Assembly (NCBI GenBank): GCA_900768755.1
Contig: CAAGDV010000032.1
Span: forward strand, 19,667 to 83,666
From: Lachnospiraceae bacterium
GTDB taxonomy: Bacteria > Bacillota > Clostridia > Lachnospirales > Lachnospiraceae
Length of the DNA: 64,000 nucleotides
Reading direction: 5' to 3'
Shown here: positions 1 through 8,259 of the stretch, one piece after another
Layout: the number at the start of each line of letters is the position of its first letter
How positions within the stretch are numbered: the first letter of the stretch is position 1
Position numbers and translations under genes: made by a program
The notes under the pieces: generated by a model
Told to the model about the DNA's origin: nothing
The model's database searches: none
The model's input: only the letters and a program-made list of their open reading frames with translations

Positions 1-1093
1 GGAACACGCCGAACAAAAGTATCGCGATTGCCGCAAGAAGCACAAGCACGAGCACGCGCAGGAATGTGAGGTATTTGTACTGGATGTACATGAGCATGCG
101 GATGGTGCTTGACGCAATTATTATGTATGTGCACACGGTGATAACCGTCATAAGAGCGTTGAGGACCTTGCTCTTTCTGAAACAGAAGGTCTCGATGAGC
201 ACCAGAAGTACATTTATTGCGGACACAAACAGCAGTTCAAAAAATCCTTTGCGCGCGTATGAGGCATAGGTGGTTCCGTCCGGAAGCGACAGCTTTCCGC
301 CCAGAAAAAGATAGCGTATCTGTATAAAACAGAAGACAATGTATATCAGGCACAGAACCGAGGAAATGGTTATGCCAACAATCGGCTCACCCTTCGGCGT
401 ATGCTCGGCGTAAGTGCTGTATGATCTTTTGGCAAGCCAGGCGGTCCACATGTATGTGACCATGTAGATAATAAAGCCCGTAAAAGCCATGCCGAAAATG
501 TGCTTGAAGAACCACCATACGGACAGGTCCTCGAAGATTTTGCGGAGCTGCTCTGCAAAAACGGCGTCCGCGTTGGCAAGAAGCGGAAGAACGATACCGA
601 TTACCGGAATGCATATCAAAAGTCCGATGAGCACATATTTTACCCGGCTGTTCTTCTCAGGCTGTCCCGTACAGAACATCTCCCTGTATTTCTTTTTGTC
701 GGTGAAAGGCCTTCCGATGCTTCCAATGCTTAGAATCACCATGTTAAAAAGCATCTCGATGCATTTCGGAAGATTCCAGCGGGAATCATCGTAGTAGTTG
801 CACAATAGAAACATGACAAACAAAAAGAAGATAAATATTTTGTTGAACACAATCAGCAATGTTGACATGGTGAGCACTGTGCTTATGCCCAGAAGAAATG
901 CCGCGGCAATGTAGAACAGGCTCTCTTTTTTGACCGCAACCTCCGAGAAACGCATCAGGATAATGGAAGCAAATCCCGCTGCCGCAACGAAGAGCGGAAA
1001 TGTTATGCCGCACGGGTTATCGTGAATGCAAAGCACGGCGACTATCGCAAAAACAACGCAGGTTAACTGCACTTTAGGAAAATTCTTTACCAT
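1..1093 (-). CDS. DUF4173/DUF4153-like multi-pass membrane protein (partial, 3' end off the left edge)
   Basis: An open reading frame runs leftward from an ATG at 1093 without a stop to the window edge, giving about 364 visible residues. GGAGG lies nine bases before the ATG. The translation is almost entirely hydrophobic helices with short charged loops. The segment YASYARKGFFELLFVSA resembles the conserved core of the DUF4153/DUF4173 membrane family, whose function is unknown. An upstream in-frame ATG in the same leader lacks a Shine-Dalgarno. The gene is divergent from the GTPase-NYN gene. The family call is from memory of the motif; the membrane nature is directly visible. Confidence 0.75.
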   Translation of the reverse strand, partial: MVKNFPKVQLTCVVFAIVAVLCIHDNPCGITFPLFVAAAGFASIILMRFSEVAVKKESLFYIAAAFLLGISTVLTMSTLLIVFNKIFIFFLFVMFLLCNYYDDSRWNLPKCIEMLFNMVILSIGSIGRPFTDKKKYREMFCTGQPEKNSRVKYVLIGLLICIPVIGIVLPLLANADAVFAEQLRKIFEDLSVWWFFKHIFGMAFTGFIIYMVTYMWTAWLAKRSYSTYAEHTPKGEPIVGITISSVLCLIYIVFCFIQIRYLFLGGKLSLPDGTTYASYARKGFFELLFVSAINVLLVLIETFCFRKSKVLNALMTVITVCTYIIIASSTIRMLMYIQYKYLTFLRVLVLVLLAAIAILLFGVF

Positions 1094-1118
1094 ATTTTCA
1101 ATCCTCCTTATCTTTTTC

Positions 1119-1147
1119 ATTTTACCATGATAAAGCACGGATGGCAA
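1119..1147 (-). promoter_or_regulatory. Sigma-A promoter for the DUF4173-like gene
   Basis: On the minus strand, TTGCCA and TAAAAT are separated by 17 bp, and TGG directly precedes the -10, making an extended -10. It lies 26 bp before the start codon at 1093. Confidence 0.6.
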
Positions 1148-1192
1148 CCATTCAGGTTTTATTTGTGCTTAATCGAGGTTTTGTGATAAAAT

Positions 1193-1232
1193 GTACGCGA
1201 GCGAAAAGCAAGCGACGCCGAAGGCGGCATTT
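1193..1232 (+). repeat. 40-bp direct repeat, copy 1 of 2
   Basis: A 40-bp sequence starting GTACGCGAGCG and ending GGCGGCATTT recurs exactly at 1315-1354. It contains the small dyad GCCG-AAGG-CGGC. The DNA between the copies carries further hairpins (CCTGC-GAA-GCAGG and GCGC-GTCA-GCGC), so 1193-1354 as a whole looks like a palindromic intergenic element rather than coding sequence. Confidence 0.85.
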
Positions 1233-1314
1233 GGTTTTCGCCGCGATAACGAGCAAACTTCCTGCGAAGCAGGTGGGGGAGCGCGTCAGCGCGGGTTTGC
1301 GAGTCATGGAAATG

Positions 1315-1354
1315 GTACGCGAGCGAAAAGCAAGCGACGCCGAAGGCGGCATTT
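1315..1354 (+). repeat. 40-bp direct repeat, copy 2 of 2
   Basis: Identical to 1193-1232. It ends ten bases before the chosen start of the GTPase-NYN gene, so the element supplies almost the entire immediate leader of that gene. The in-frame translation through the element is arginine/lysine-rich (KSKRRRRRHL) and unlike the family N-terminus, so it is not counted as coding. Confidence 0.85.
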
Positions 1355-1364
1355 ACGGAGTGTT

Positions 1365-3944
1365 ATGAAAAAATCAGTAATCGGGATACTTGCCCATGTT
1401 GACGCGGGCAAGACGACTTTATCGGAAAATATACTTTTACATACAGGCGCAATCAGGCAGGCCGGACGGGTCGACAGAGGAGATACCCATCTGGATACAC
1501 AGAGCGTTGAGATTGAGCGCGGAATAACGGTCTATTCCAAAACGGCAAGGCTTGTGTACCGCGATTTTGAGATGACGCTCGTGGACACTCCGGGGCATGT
1601 GGATTTTGCCGCGGAGATGGAGCGCGTTCTGCCTGTTTTGGATTATGCCGTGCTGCTCATAAACGGCGCGGAGGGTGTGACGGGGCATACAAGGACATTG
1701 TGGCGGCTCCTTTCGGACTATCGCATTCCGGCATTTATTTTTGTGAACAAGATGGACAGGCTGGGGCTGTCAAAGGATAGTATTCTGGCAGACATAAGAC
1801 GGGAGCTTGCGCCGGACATTGTAGATTATTCCTGCGGGCGTACGGAGGAATATTATGAGGAACTGTCTATGTGCGACGATGCACTTATGGAGGAGTACCT
1901 TGCATTGGGCAGGATATCGGATGCGGCAATATCTGACGCGGTTAAAAGACGCAGGCTGTTTTTGTGCCTGTTCGGAAGTGCCTTAAAGGATGAGGGCGTT
2001 ATGGATTTGCTTGACATGCTCTGCGAGTATACAAAGAGCACCGTCTATCCCGATGAATTCGGCGCGCGGGTGTTCGGAATAACCAGGGATGCGAGGAACG
2101 AGCGCCTTGTATGGGCAAAGATAACCGGAGGAAGCATCGGGGTAAAACAGACTGTCGGCGAGGACAAAATAGACGGAATAAGGATTTATTCGGCGGACCG
2201 CTATGAGAATGTCGAGAGAGCTGAGGCGGGAACAATATGTGCCTTTCTTGGGCTTGACGGCGTTCGTGCGGGGGATACGCTCGGCGCAGAGAAGGGGACA
2301 TATGCTCCCGAACTGATGCCCGTAATCTCCTACAGTATTATTTTACCGCCTGACATTAACACAAACGATGCTTATGCTAAGCTTTGCCAGCTTTCGGAGG
2401 AAAGCCCGGAGCTTTCAATAGCCATGGAGGAGGATGATTCCCTCTCGGTAAAGGTGATGGGAAGCGTCCAGAAGGAGATTCTTGCGCGGCTTGCGATGGA
2501 CAGATTCGGTATTCCGATAGATTTTGGCGCAGAGCGGATAGTCTATAAGGAGACGCTTGATGACACGGTAATAGGTGTGGGACATTTTGAGCCGCTAAGG
2601 CATTACGCCGAGGTGCAGCTTAGAATTGAGCCAGCCAAAAGGGGCAGCGGACTATGCTTTGAATGTGAATGCAGCCAGGATGTTCTGGCACCGAACTGGC
2701 AGCGGCTGATTATGACGCATCTTCGTGAGCGCAGGCACAAAGGCACGCTTACAGGGGCGGAGCTTACGGATGCCAGAATAACCCTGCTTTGCGGCAGGGC
2801 GCACCAGAAACACACGGGCGGCGGGGATTTCAGACAGGCCGCGTACCGCGCCGTAAGACAGGGACTTATGCAGGCGCACATGAGGCTTTTGGAGCCGGTG
2901 TATTCATATGTGCTTGATATTCCCGAGCAATGTCTCGGGCGGGCGCTTTCGGACCTTTCGGGAATGAATTCTGTTTTTTCACAGCCCGATATCCGAAACG
3001 GCATTGCGACCGTAAGGGGAACGGCACCCGTTACGGTTATGTCGTCATACGCGGAGGATGTGGCGGCATACACCAAAGGGATGGGAAGCTTAAGCTACAT
3101 GCCGGGAGGATATGATTACTGTCACAATGAACAGGAAGTGATTGACGCTTTTGGGTACGAGCCGACCGCGGATGTGAGGCACACGCCCGATTCGGTGTTC
3201 TGCCAAAACGGCTCGGGCTTTGTGGTGCCGTGGAACGAGGTTTTTGACTACATGCACACGGAGCTTGACGGCAAAGCACAGGAAAAATTACGACCGATGT
3301 CAATGCTTGACCGCCTGGACACAGCCATGGGCGTTGAGGAGATTGACGAGATAATAAGAAAAATGGGAGGCTCAAACCGGAATACATCAAAACCCGTCAG
3401 GGAGTATTCTTTTGAGCCGCAGAAAGAGGTCGTATATAAGCCTGTCAAAAAGAGGGAAAAATATTACCTCATAGATGCGTACAATGTTATTTTTGCCTGG
3501 GAGGAGCTTTCAAATCTTGCGGCTGAAAATGTTACGGCGTCGCGCGACCGTCTTTTGGACATTATGTGCGACTATGCGGCAATTTCCGGAGTCAACATGA
3601 TTGTCGTGTTTGATGCATACAGGGTAAAAGAACACAAGACGGAGATTTTTGACTACCACAACATCCATGTCGTGTACACGAAAGAATCGCAGACTGCCGA
3701 CCGCTATATTGAGGAATTTGCGCACACCAATGCGTCCAGATATGACATCACGGTGGTGACCTCCGACGGGCTTGAGCAGATTATTATCCGCGGTGAGGGG
3801 TGCAACCTCATATCATCAAGGGAATTTGAAGGAATAGTTTCAGAGAGCCGCGCGCACATTATGAGGCGTTACGATGACATGAACGATTCGGACGAGAAAA
3901 TTTATCTCGCGGAATTTTTGCCGAATGATTTGACAAATGAGTGA
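1365..3944 (+). CDS. Tet(M)-like ribosomal GTPase fused to a Rae1/YacP-like NYN nuclease domain
   Basis: 859 residues. The N-terminal 650 or so residues are an EF-G-type translational GTPase of the ribosomal protection family: G1 AHVDAGKT at 10-17, RGIT switch I, DTPGH at 74-78, NKMD at 128-131, then beta-barrel and EF-G-like C-terminal domains. From about residue 698 comes a separate NYN (PIN-like) domain resembling YacP/Rae1, the ribosome-associated A-site endonuclease of Bacillus. Its acidic positions are present: LIDAYN (D704), VVFDAYR (D750), QTADRYIE (D779) and VTSDG (D801). Start chosen at 1365 (CGGAG upstream) because the upstream extension is only translated repeat. Inference: it binds stalled ribosomes and cuts mRNA there. 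Tetracycline resistance is possible but not shown. Confidence 0.85.
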   Translation: MKKSVIGILAHVDAGKTTLSENILLHTGAIRQAGRVDRGDTHLDTQSVEIERGITVYSKTARLVYRDFEMTLVDTPGHVDFAAEMERVLPVLDYAVLLINGAEGVTGHTRTLWRLLSDYRIPAFIFVNKMDRLGLSKDSILADIRRELAPDIVDYSCGRTEEYYEELSMCDDALMEEYLALGRISDAAISDAVKRRRLFLCLFGSALKDEGVMDLLDMLCEYTKSTVYPDEFGARVFGITRDARNERLVWAKITGGSIGVKQTVGEDKIDGIRIYSADRYENVERAEAGTICAFLGLDGVRAGDTLGAEKGTYAPELMPVISYSIILPPDINTNDAYAKLCQLSEESPELSIAMEEDDSLSVKVMGSVQKEILARLAMDRFGIPIDFGAERIVYKETLDDTVIGVGHFEPLRHYAEVQLRIEPAKRGSGLCFECECSQDVLAPNWQRLIMTHLRERRHKGTLTGAELTDARITLLCGRAHQKHTGGGDFRQAAYRAVRQGLMQAHMRLLEPVYSYVLDIPEQCLGRALSDLSGMNSVFSQPDIRNGIATVRGTAPVTVMSSYAEDVAAYTKGMGSLSYMPGGYDYCHNEQEVIDAFGYEPTADVRHTPDSVFCQNGSGFVVPWNEVFDYMHTELDGKAQEKLRPMSMLDRLDTAMGVEEIDEIIRKMGGSNRNTSKPVREYSFEPQKEVVYKPVKKREKYYLIDAYNVIFAWEELSNLAAENVTASRDRLLDIMCDYAAISGVNMIVVFDAYRVKEHKTEIFDYHNIHVVYTKESQTADRYIEEFAHTNASRYDITVVTSDGLEQIIIRGEGCNLISSREFEGIVSESRAHIMRRYDDMNDSDEKIYLAEFLPNDLTNE

Positions 3945-3990
3945 CGGAATGCAATAATCAACCACAGAGAATTATTTTTGGGAGGAAAAA

Positions 3991-5640
3991 ATGGATAACA
4001 CAAGATTAGCAGAGTTACTTTTCCCCGATGTGACGAAGACGCCGGAGTATTATGAGGAAAAGTTCCCATACAGAAAGCTGCCCGCCAAGGCGCAGGTAAC
4101 GAGAATGGCTCCGAGCCCCACGGGCTTTATTCATCTCGGCAATCTTTACAGCGCTCTTGCCGATGAGAGAATCGCGCACCGTAACGGCGGCGTATTTTAC
4201 TTAAGAATCGAGGACACTGATGAGAAGCGAAAGGTTGAAGGCGCGGTTGAGACAATCATCAATGTTCTGAAATATTTTGACATTGAGTTTGATGAGGGCG
4301 CGGGCATCGACGACGCGGAGCGCAATGTGTACGGCCCCTATTTTCAGAGACAGAGAGTGGACATATATCACGCGTACGCAAAAAGCCTTGTGCAGAGGGG
4401 GCTTGCATACCCGTGCTTCTGCTCCGAGGAAGATATTGAGGCGTTGAGGGTTTTGCAGGAGCAGGACAAGGCGCTCACGGGATATTACGGTAAGTATGCA
4501 AAATGCCGTAATCTTACTTACGAGGAGATTGAGGCAAAAATTAATGCCGGGGAGACCTATGTTCTCAGACTCCGTTCGGCAGGAAGCCCGGAGCGCGAGA
4601 TTACTTTTACTGACAGCATTATGGGAGAGATTAAGCTTCCGGAGAACATACACGACATAGTTCTCTTGAAAAGAGACGGCGTGCCGACATATCATTTTGC
4701 ACATGCGATAGATGACCATCTTATGAGAACCACGTCCGTCATCCGCGGCGGCGAGTGGCTGGCATCCGTCCCGATTCACTACGAGCTTTTCAATGTTTTG
4801 GGCTTTAAGATGCCGGCATACGGACATACGGCGCATCTTATGAAGTTTGATGAGGAGACGGGCGGAAAGCGTAAGCTCTCAAAGAGAAAAGACCCGGAGC
4901 TTTCGCTCGACTATTACCGCCGAGACGGATATCATCCGCGTACGATGAAGGTGTACCTGCTTACCCTGCTCAATTCCAATTTTGAGGAGTGGTATGAGAA
5001 ATTCCCTGACAAGGATATCAATGAATTTCCGTTTACAGTGGAGAAGATGAGCCAGTCGGGAGCTCTTTTTGACAAGGACAAGCTTCACAATATATGCAAA
5101 AACGAACTTTCAAAGCTTGATGAATACGAGATGTATGATTTTCTTTACTCATGGGCAGCGGAGCACGAGCCTGAGATGGCGAAGGTATGGTTTGCCGACA
5201 GAGAGAAGATGCTCAGCATTCTGAGACTCTACATGGGAATCGGAATGAAGCGCAGAAGAAAAGATTTTGCATACGCAAGACAGATTATGGAGCTTATCGG
5301 TTTCTTTTTCAATGAGGACGGCAGTGAGCGCGAGCCTTTTAAGGCGGATGCTTCTGAGGTCAAGGCGATTCTTAAGGACTACCTTGACAGCTACAGTCAC
5401 GAACATGATAACAGCATGTGGTTTGATAATCTAAAATCCATCGCTGACAGACACGGATACGCTTCCGACATGAAAGCGTACAAGGCGGCACCCGATAATT
5501 ACAAGGGAAGCATATCGGATGTGGCGGAGATGGTGCGAATCGCAGTCACGGGAAAAGCCAACACACCTGACTTGTGGAGCATAATCCATATTATCGGTGA
5601 AGAAGATATGCGAAGAAAGATAAATAATGTGATTGCGTAA
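3991..5640 (+). CDS. gltX: Glutamate--tRNA ligase
   Basis: 549 residues, class I aminoacyl-tRNA synthetase charging tRNA-Glu (and possibly tRNA-Gln, if a GatCAB route exists elsewhere). The HIGH-type signature appears as PSPTGFIHLGNL with H48, and the KMSKS-type loop as KRKLSKRK around 293-300. The anticodon-binding C-terminal half is helical and of normal length for a slightly long Clostridia form. GGGAGG precedes the ATG. It sits 46 bp downstream of the GTPase-NYN gene with no terminator between, so the two may be co-transcribed. No T-box leader is visible. Confidence 0.95.
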   Translation: MDNTRLAELLFPDVTKTPEYYEEKFPYRKLPAKAQVTRMAPSPTGFIHLGNLYSALADERIAHRNGGVFYLRIEDTDEKRKVEGAVETIINVLKYFDIEFDEGAGIDDAERNVYGPYFQRQRVDIYHAYAKSLVQRGLAYPCFCSEEDIEALRVLQEQDKALTGYYGKYAKCRNLTYEEIEAKINAGETYVLRLRSAGSPEREITFTDSIMGEIKLPENIHDIVLLKRDGVPTYHFAHAIDDHLMRTTSVIRGGEWLASVPIHYELFNVLGFKMPAYGHTAHLMKFDEETGGKRKLSKRKDPELSLDYYRRDGYHPRTMKVYLLTLLNSNFEEWYEKFPDKDINEFPFTVEKMSQSGALFDKDKLHNICKNELSKLDEYEMYDFLYSWAAEHEPEMAKVWFADREKMLSILRLYMGIGMKRRRKDFAYARQIMELIGFFFNEDGSEREPFKADASEVKAILKDYLDSYSHEHDNSMWFDNLKSIADRHGYASDMKAYKAAPDNYKGSISDVAEMVRIAVTGKANTPDLWSIIHIIGEEDMRRKINNVIA

Positions 5641-5661
5641 AAAGAGAATATGTATTATACT
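5633..5661 (+). promoter_or_regulatory. Sigma-A promoter for the DUF4234 gene
   Basis: TTGCGT and TATACT are separated by exactly 17 bp. The -35 overlaps the last codons and stop of gltX, giving the next gene its own promoter. Confidence 0.55.
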
Positions 5662-5692
5662 TATGACATATAACTTTACGAGGAGGATTATT

Positions 5693-6292
5693 ATGGACAA
5701 TCAGAATAATAATCAGGATAACAACCAGCAGTACAATCAGGGAAATAACCAGCAGTATAACCAGGGATACAATAACCAGCAGTATAACCAGGGATACAAC
5801 AATCAGCAGTATAACCAGGGATACAACAATCAGCAGTATAACCAGGGTTATAACAACCAGCAGTACAATCAGGGATATAATCAGCAGCAGTACAATCAGA
5901 ATTATAACCAGCAGCAGTTCAATCAGGCTCCGTACGGCGATTTGAATGAACTCAGGGAAGAGAAGAGCGTTGCAACATGCGTAATTCTTTCAATTGTTAC
6001 CTGCGGAATATATACATGGTTCTGGATGTACTCAATGATAAAGAAACTTAAGATGCTTTCGGGCGAGACAGACGATATGATCGGTGAATACCTTCTTCTT
6101 ATGCTTGTACCTTACTACAACATTTACTGGGTATACACAAGAAGCAAGAAGCTTACCGAGGCGGCTGCACGCTACGGAATTCAGGTTACCGATAACAGTG
6201 TATTGTACATGATTCTTAACATTTTTGGTCTTCAGATTGTATCATACGCGATGATGCAGAATGACCTTAACAATGTCGGAAAGAGAATTTAA
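5693..6292 (+). CDS. DUF4234 membrane protein with an Asn/Gln/Tyr/Gly-rich repeat N-terminus
   Basis: 199 residues from the ATG at 5693, which follows AGGAGG by six bases; an upstream in-frame ATG has no site. Residues 1 to about 80 are a low-complexity tract built on the repeat QQYNQGYNN, nearly free of charge and of aliphatic residues. Residues from about 88 on match DUF4234: a short Glu/Lys linker, a helix beginning VATCVILSIVTCGIYTWFW, a second hydrophobic stretch with YLLLMLVPYYNIYW, and a third near the C-terminus. DUF4234 has no established function. The tail resembles prion-like or condensate-forming sequences; that is inference from composition only. Confidence 0.85.
   Translation: MDNQNNNQDNNQQYNQGNNQQYNQGYNNQQYNQGYNNQQYNQGYNNQQYNQGYNNQQYNQGYNQQQYNQNYNQQQFNQAPYGDLNELREEKSVATCVILSIVTCGIYTWFWMYSMIKKLKMLSGETDDMIGEYLLLMLVPYYNIYWVYTRSKKLTEAAARYGIQVTDNSVLYMILNIFGLQIVSYAMMQNDLNNVGKRI
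5724..5925 (+). repeat. 27-bp in-frame tandem repeat coding QQYNQGYNN
   Basis: Successive units of the form CAGCAGTATAACCAGGGATA plus an AAC-AAT pair recur with a 27-bp period in the 5' part of the DUF4234 gene. The copies differ mainly by synonymous changes. Length variation by slippage would stay in frame when whole units are gained or lost. Confidence 0.85.
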
Positions 6293-6309
6293 TCACTTTA
6301 ATTACAAAG

Positions 6310-6347
6310 AATAACAGGCCTTCCGTCTTGGGAGGCCTGTTATTTTG
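6310..6347 (+). terminator. Rho-independent terminator, likely bidirectional
   Basis: AATAACAGGCCTTCC pairs with GGGAGGCCTGTTATT around a short loop and is followed by TTTGAAA. It lies between convergent genes (DUF4234 gene rightward, ABC permease leftward) and could serve both. Confidence 0.75.
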
Positions 6348-6393
6348 AAATAATGTTGCTGACAAATTCATTAATACATTCAATCAGATAATC

Positions 6394-7191
6394 TCAGATA
6401 TCTTTTTTCTTCATGAGAACGCAGGATACAACAACCGATACTGCAGCAACAACCGTTGTCACTACAAGGCTTCTTATTATGTCCGTACTTTCCGCATGTG
6501 AATTAACAAAATACAGCATGTTACCCATAACCGTGTATTTCTCAATGGCAAATTCAGTAGCGCCAAATGCTTTTTCGATAATCAGATTGATAAGCATATA
6601 TGCAGAACTTCCCATGAGCACGTACACAATGCTTGATACCATAGGGAGAATGGACTTTCTTGCGAACATGAATATCATGTAAGTAAGGGCAGAAAGAGCC
6701 CAGTTCATAAATATGCTCATCAGTACCATGACGATGATGCCGCCAAGGTTATCAACCTCGCGCATGCCGATGACGCCGCAACATCCTGCAATAAGACATA
6801 AAACAGTAATCGCATGGAACATAATTATCGCAAGAAGAATCACCAAAAGCTTCGAAAATACCATCATGGTGCGGTTTGGAACCAGAGCGGCAATGTTTTT
6901 GATAAAGCCGTTTTTGAACTCTGCATTCGCAAAAACCACTGTGAATATTACCGAGAAAAGTACAAGGAAATTTCCCTGGAAGATTCCGTCAAAATATCCG
7001 TCCACACTGTGGGGCAGAAGCTCAAGAATCTCCGCAGGAAGCTCAATACCGCTTTCTGCTATTGCCGGGCTCGTAGTCAGATAGAAACTGTATATTACCA
7101 TAACCGTGGTAATAAAAATGATTCCCAGAATGACATATAGCGCGACACTTCTAAAAAATCTGTACAGGTCCATTTTTAATGTATTAATCAT
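6394..7191 (-). CDS. ABC-2 type transporter permease
   Basis: 265 residues with six or so predicted membrane helices, starting MINTLKMDLYRFFRS, a typical N-terminus of ABC-2 permeases of the bacitracin/lantibiotic-export type. A large extracytoplasmic loop follows helix 1 (about residues 38-75). Its start overlaps the end of the ATPase gene by 8 bp, indicating translational coupling. Substrate unknown; relatives act in peptide-antibiotic self-protection or export. Confidence 0.85.
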   Translation of the reverse strand: MINTLKMDLYRFFRSVALYVILGIIFITTVMVIYSFYLTTSPAIAESGIELPAEILELLPHSVDGYFDGIFQGNFLVLFSVIFTVVFANAEFKNGFIKNIAALVPNRTMMVFSKLLVILLAIIMFHAITVLCLIAGCCGVIGMREVDNLGGIIVMVLMSIFMNWALSALTYMIFMFARKSILPMVSSIVYVLMGSSAYMLINLIIEKAFGATEFAIEKYTVMGNMLYFVNSHAESTDIIRSLVVTTVVAAVSVVVSCVLMKKKDI

Positions 7192-8104
7192 TGTTCACAC
7201 CTCCCGTCAGGTTGAAGAAGAAGCCTTCAAGCGTTGCCTGCTCAACATATATTGCCGATACGAGAATGTCCGCCTTGGCGAGTGCCATTCCGATTACGGC
7301 GCTTTCGTCCAGACGTTCGGATACGTGAATGGTATCCGGTGCAACAACGGCGTACCGTGTGATGCCCATCGAGTCAAGCACCCTGCATGCCGAATCGGTA
7401 TCCGACAGGCGGATTACAATCCGGGACTCAAGTTTCGCATTGAGTTCCTCGGAGGTGAGCTCGGCAACAAGCTTTCCCTCATTGATAATGCCGTAGTCCG
7501 TTGCTATTTTGGACAATTCTTCGAGAATATGACTCGATATGATGATGGTTATGTTGCGCTCATGGTTAAGCTTAAGTATAGTCTCTCTAACCTCGTAGAT
7601 TCCCTGCGGGTCAAGACCGTTAACAGGCTCATCCAGTATGAGAAGGCTTGGCTCTCCGATAAGTGCCATCGCGATTCCCAGTCTCTTTTTCATTCCCATG
7701 GAAAAATAGCGGGTGGCTTTCTTTCCGACATCCGCAAGTCCTACCAGTTCCAAAAGACCTTTGATGTAATTGTCATCTTTGATTCCGGCGCAGATGCATT
7801 TCATCTTAAGGTTGGCAAACGCCGACATATCGTTGTAGAGGCCGGGGTCCTCAATCAGTATTCCGACCTTTGTGAAAAGGTGTTCCCGCGCGGCATCGGC
7901 ACGGTTCTTTCCGTACAGCGTAAAATCACCGCTTGTGGGAGTGCTAAGACCGCTTATCATCTTGAGCGTTGTGGTTTTGCCGGCGCCGTTGCGGCCGATA
8001 AAACCGTAGATGCTGCCCTCCTTGATGTGAATGGAGAGACCGTCAACCGCAAGTGTTTTGCGATAGCGCTTTGAAAGGTTGTCCGTAGTCAGAATGTAAT
8101 TCAT
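7184..8104 (-). CDS. ABC transporter ATP-binding protein (BcrA-like)
   Basis: 306 residues. Walker A is GRNGAGKTTT, Walker B LLILDEPVNGLD, and an H-loop lies in IIISSHILEEL. The signature motif is the degenerate YFSMGMKKRLGIA instead of LSGGQ, as is usual for BcrA-type exporters. A C-terminal regulatory extension of about 90 residues follows the ATPase core. It forms an exporter with the overlapping downstream permease. The start at 8104 follows AAGGAGCG on the minus strand. Confidence 0.92.
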   Translation of the reverse strand: MNYILTTDNLSKRYRKTLAVDGLSIHIKEGSIYGFIGRNGAGKTTTLKMISGLSTPTSGDFTLYGKNRADAAREHLFTKVGILIEDPGLYNDMSAFANLKMKCICAGIKDDNYIKGLLELVGLADVGKKATRYFSMGMKKRLGIAMALIGEPSLLILDEPVNGLDPQGIYEVRETILKLNHERNITIIISSHILEELSKIATDYGIINEGKLVAELTSEELNAKLESRIVIRLSDTDSACRVLDSMGITRYAVVAPDTIHVSERLDESAVIGMALAKADILVSAIYVEQATLEGFFFNLTGGVNND

Positions 8105-8133
8105 AATACGCTCCTTTATGCAAAATAATATGT

Positions 8134-8151
8134 TTATCCAAAAAAGGATAA
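8134..8151. promoter_or_regulatory. Dyad TTATCC-N6-GGATAA at the ABC exporter start site (possible operator)
   Basis: A perfect 6-bp inverted repeat with an A6 centre lies just downstream of the consensus -10 on the minus strand, where a repressor would block transcription start. No regulator gene is adjacent, so the factor is unknown. Confidence 0.4.
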
Positions 8152-8155
8152 TACC

Positions 8156-8184
8156 ATTATAGTCCTATTGGATATACCTGTCAA
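8156..8184 (-). promoter_or_regulatory. Perfect consensus sigma-A promoter for the ABC exporter
   Basis: On the minus strand TTGACA and TATAAT stand 17 bp apart, an exact consensus match, 52 bp before the ATPase start codon. Confidence 0.85.
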
Positions 8185-8191
8185 AAAATTC

Positions 8192-8220
8192 TTTCGAAAC
8201 GGGGATTTATGTGGTACACT
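8192..8220 (+). promoter_or_regulatory. Extended -10 promoter for the coiled-coil membrane protein operon
   Basis: TTTCGA, 17 bp, TACACT, with TGG before the -10. It lies 40 bp before the start at 8260 and is divergent from the ABC exporter promoter. Confidence 0.45.
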
Positions 8221-8259
8221 ATATGTACGGGACATAAAAAGAAAGGGCTGAGTAATACA

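Noticed and set aside
1191..1364. N-terminal extension MYASEKQATPKAAFG... in frame with the GTPase-NYN protein
   Set aside because: It is the translation of the repeated hairpin element, Arg/Lys-rich and unlike the family; the ATG at 1365 opens the normal GTPase N-terminus.
1365..3944. Plain tetracycline-resistance gene
   Set aside because: The similarity is real, but the length, NYN fusion and chromosomal position beside gltX without mobile elements make an acquired tet gene unlikely.
7106..8074. 322-residue plus-strand open frame across the ABC exporter genes
   Set aside because: It lies antisense to a clear ATPase with all motifs; no ribosome site and no recognisable domain.
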